Shown here piece after piece: positions 63,090 to 64,000 of a stretch of DNA of 64,000 nt. The notes below the pieces were generated by a model. That model was not told the DNA's origin and searched no databases. It worked only from the letters and a program-made list of their open reading frames with translations. How positions within the stretch are numbered: the first letter of the stretch is position 1; each line of letters starts with the position of its first letter. The position numbers and the translations under genes are program-made. The stretch comes from Caldicellulosiruptor changbaiensis (GTDB taxonomy: Bacteria > Bacillota > Thermoanaerobacteria > Caldicellulosiruptorales > Caldicellulosiruptoraceae), in the NCBI RefSeq assembly GCF_003999255.1, contig NZ_CP034791.1, forward strand, positions 1,466,501-1,530,500, written 5' to 3'.

Positions 63090-63961
63090 TATTCTTTGCC
63101 ACCTTCTTTTGTAATATTTCCTGCTATATTTTGCACAATCATGTCAGCAACATTTTCTATTCTGTACTCAAACCTTTCAATTTTAAATCCTCTCATTTTA
63201 AGCCTGTGCTGAAGATACAATATATCTGGCGCAATCAAACCGCTTTTTTCTAAAAGGTGAATATTTTCAAATATTTCTTGTTTTGGTCCATCAAAATAGA
63301 TTTCTCCTTTGTTCAGAACAATTACTCTTTCACACATTGATGCAACATCTTCTAAATTGTGTGAAATAAGAATTATAGTCTTTTTCACTTCACGATGAAG
63401 TCTTTCTATGATATTGAATATTCTTTTTCTTCCCCTCATATCAAGCCCAGCAGTAGGTTCATCTAAAATCAAACACTCAGGGTCCATTGCCAAAATTCCG
63501 GCAATTGCAACCCTTCGCTTTTGTCCGCCCGATAGCTCAAACGGTGATTTTTCCAAGATAGCCCTCGGTATTTCTAAAAGTTCACATACCTCTTTTACTC
63601 TCTTTTCAATCTCCTCATCAGAAAACCCTAAATTCTTTGGTCCAAATGCAATGTCTCTATATACCGTCTCTTCAAAAAGCTGATATTCAGGGTATTGGAA
63701 AACAAGTCCGACTCTTTTTCGAATCTCTTTTACCTTCTTTTTTTCCTTGGTATTTATTCCATCAACAATGACATCACCGCGTTGAGGAATAAGAAGTCCA
63801 TTCATAAGCTGAACAAGAGTTGATTTCCCCGAACCTGTTTTTCCTATTATTCCAATAAACTCACCTTTTGAGATTGTGAGGTTCATATTAGATAGTACCT
63901 TTTTTTCAAATGGTGTTTTGTAGCCGTATACAAACTCAACATCCCTCATCTCAATGAACAT
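63089..63961 (-). CDS. ecfA2: ECF transporter ATPase EcfA2
   Basis: A 290-residue ABC ATPase. Walker A is in GKTGSGKSTLVQLMNGL, the Q-loop in VGLVFQYPEYQLFEETV, the signature is LSGGQKRRVAIAG, and Walker B is in CLILDEPTAGLD. The start ATG follows GGAGAG and overlaps the upstream ATPase gene by 16 bases. Confidence 0.95.
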   Translation of the reverse strand: MFIEMRDVEFVYGYKTPFEKKVLSNMNLTISKGEFIGIIGKTGSGKSTLVQLMNGLLIPQRGDVIVDGINTKEKKKVKEIRKRVGLVFQYPEYQLFEETVYRDIAFGPKNLGFSDEEIEKRVKEVCELLEIPRAILEKSPFELSGGQKRRVAIAGILAMDPECLILDEPTAGLDMRGRKRIFNIIERLHREVKKTIILISHNLEDVASMCERVIVLNKGEIYFDGPKQEIFENIHLLEKSGLIAPDILYLQHRLKMRGFKIERFEYRIENVADMIVQNIAGNITKEGGKE

Positions 63962-64000
63962 AAAAATCTCTCCATTTCATCAACTGTCCAGATTTCACCA
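63946..64000 (-). CDS. ecfA1: ECF transporter ATPase EcfA1, C-terminal fragment
   Basis: Only the last 17 codons are in the window, ending TVDEMERFLCSLR before a TGA. The TVEEL-like plus LC pattern and the position directly before ecfA2 and ecfT fit the C-terminus of EcfA1. The rest lies beyond the edge. Confidence 0.65.
   Translation of the reverse strand, partial: GEIWTVDEMERFLCSLR

Noticed and set aside
1-64000. CRISPR arrays, insertion sequences, prophage genes, rRNA and group II introns.
   Set aside because: I looked for regular repeats, transposase motifs, phage proteins and rRNA sequence by eye and found none. The only repeats noted are those in the 15.9-19.5 kb island and the short inverted repeat at rplY.

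Overview
The window reads as a chromosome segment of a low-GC, thermophilic, Gram-positive anaerobe of the Clostridia. Gene content, lysine- and glutamate-rich proteins, frequent UUG and GUG starts and gene order fit Caldicellulosiruptor or a close relative best. That is an inference from reading; no database was searched. Most genes lie on the minus strand in tightly packed, often overlapping operons.

Layout. 1-6.3 kb (minus): 5'-major part of dnaE, an HD-GYP protein, 5-formyl-THF cyclo-ligase, rpmF, yceD and comEA. 6.4-7.9 kb (plus): dacF, with a bidirectional terminator facing leuS. 7.9-13.1 kb (minus): nadD-yqeK-LCP-rsfS-leuS. 13.2-15.8 kb (plus): argG-argH behind a promoter that contains an ArgR box. 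15.8-19.5 kb (plus): an AT-rich accessory island of duplicated and decaying parts. It has two copies of a promoter with a perfect inverted repeat, each followed by a tiny ORF with a strong Shine-Dalgarno site. It also has a 5'-damaged DUF6973 gene plus a deleted second copy, small membrane proteins, and a gene broken by frameshifts. 19.5-21.7 kb (minus): rplY, a DUF624 membrane protein and a CarD-type regulator.

21.7-32.6 kb (minus) is a cell-surface polysaccharide locus: a Wzz-like protein, an aminotransferase, a UDP-sugar dehydrogenase, a Gfo/Idh oxidoreductase, a hexapeptide acetyltransferase, two Wzy/ligase-like membrane proteins, a GT4 glycosyltransferase and a frameshifted LCP transferase. 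The four sugar enzymes match the WbpA/B/E/D set that makes UDP-2,3-diacetamido-2,3-dideoxy-glucuronic acid. The LCP gene suggests that the glycan is attached to peptidoglycan. 32.6-35.6 kb: an acyl-CoA dehydrogenase with its electron transfer flavoprotein. 35.8-40.7 kb: a Bacillus ylb-like group (tmcAL, patatin-like ylbK, ylbJ, coaD, rsmD) and a small acid-soluble spore protein. 40.7-49.3 kb: recG, fakA, yloU, an ECF substrate-binding protein, and several RNA-modification enzymes. 49.3-55.3 kb: mobA, a molybdopterin oxidoreductase and the nadABC operon. 55.3-59.3 kb: ruvX, a ferredoxin-fused aldo/keto reductase, a large membrane protein, ireB and a TrmH-family methyltransferase. 59.3-60.7 kb: infC-rpmI-rplT behind an attenuator leader. 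The best infC start is an AUA codon. 60.7-64 kb: a DUF218 protein, tRNA-Val(GAC), truA, and an ECF energising module that runs off the end.

Most of the window is conserved housekeeping. The unusual parts are the duplicated island at 15.9-19.5 kb, the non-canonical infC start with its leader, the frameshifted LCP gene closing the polysaccharide locus, and the two-codon ORF that overlaps the dacF start.
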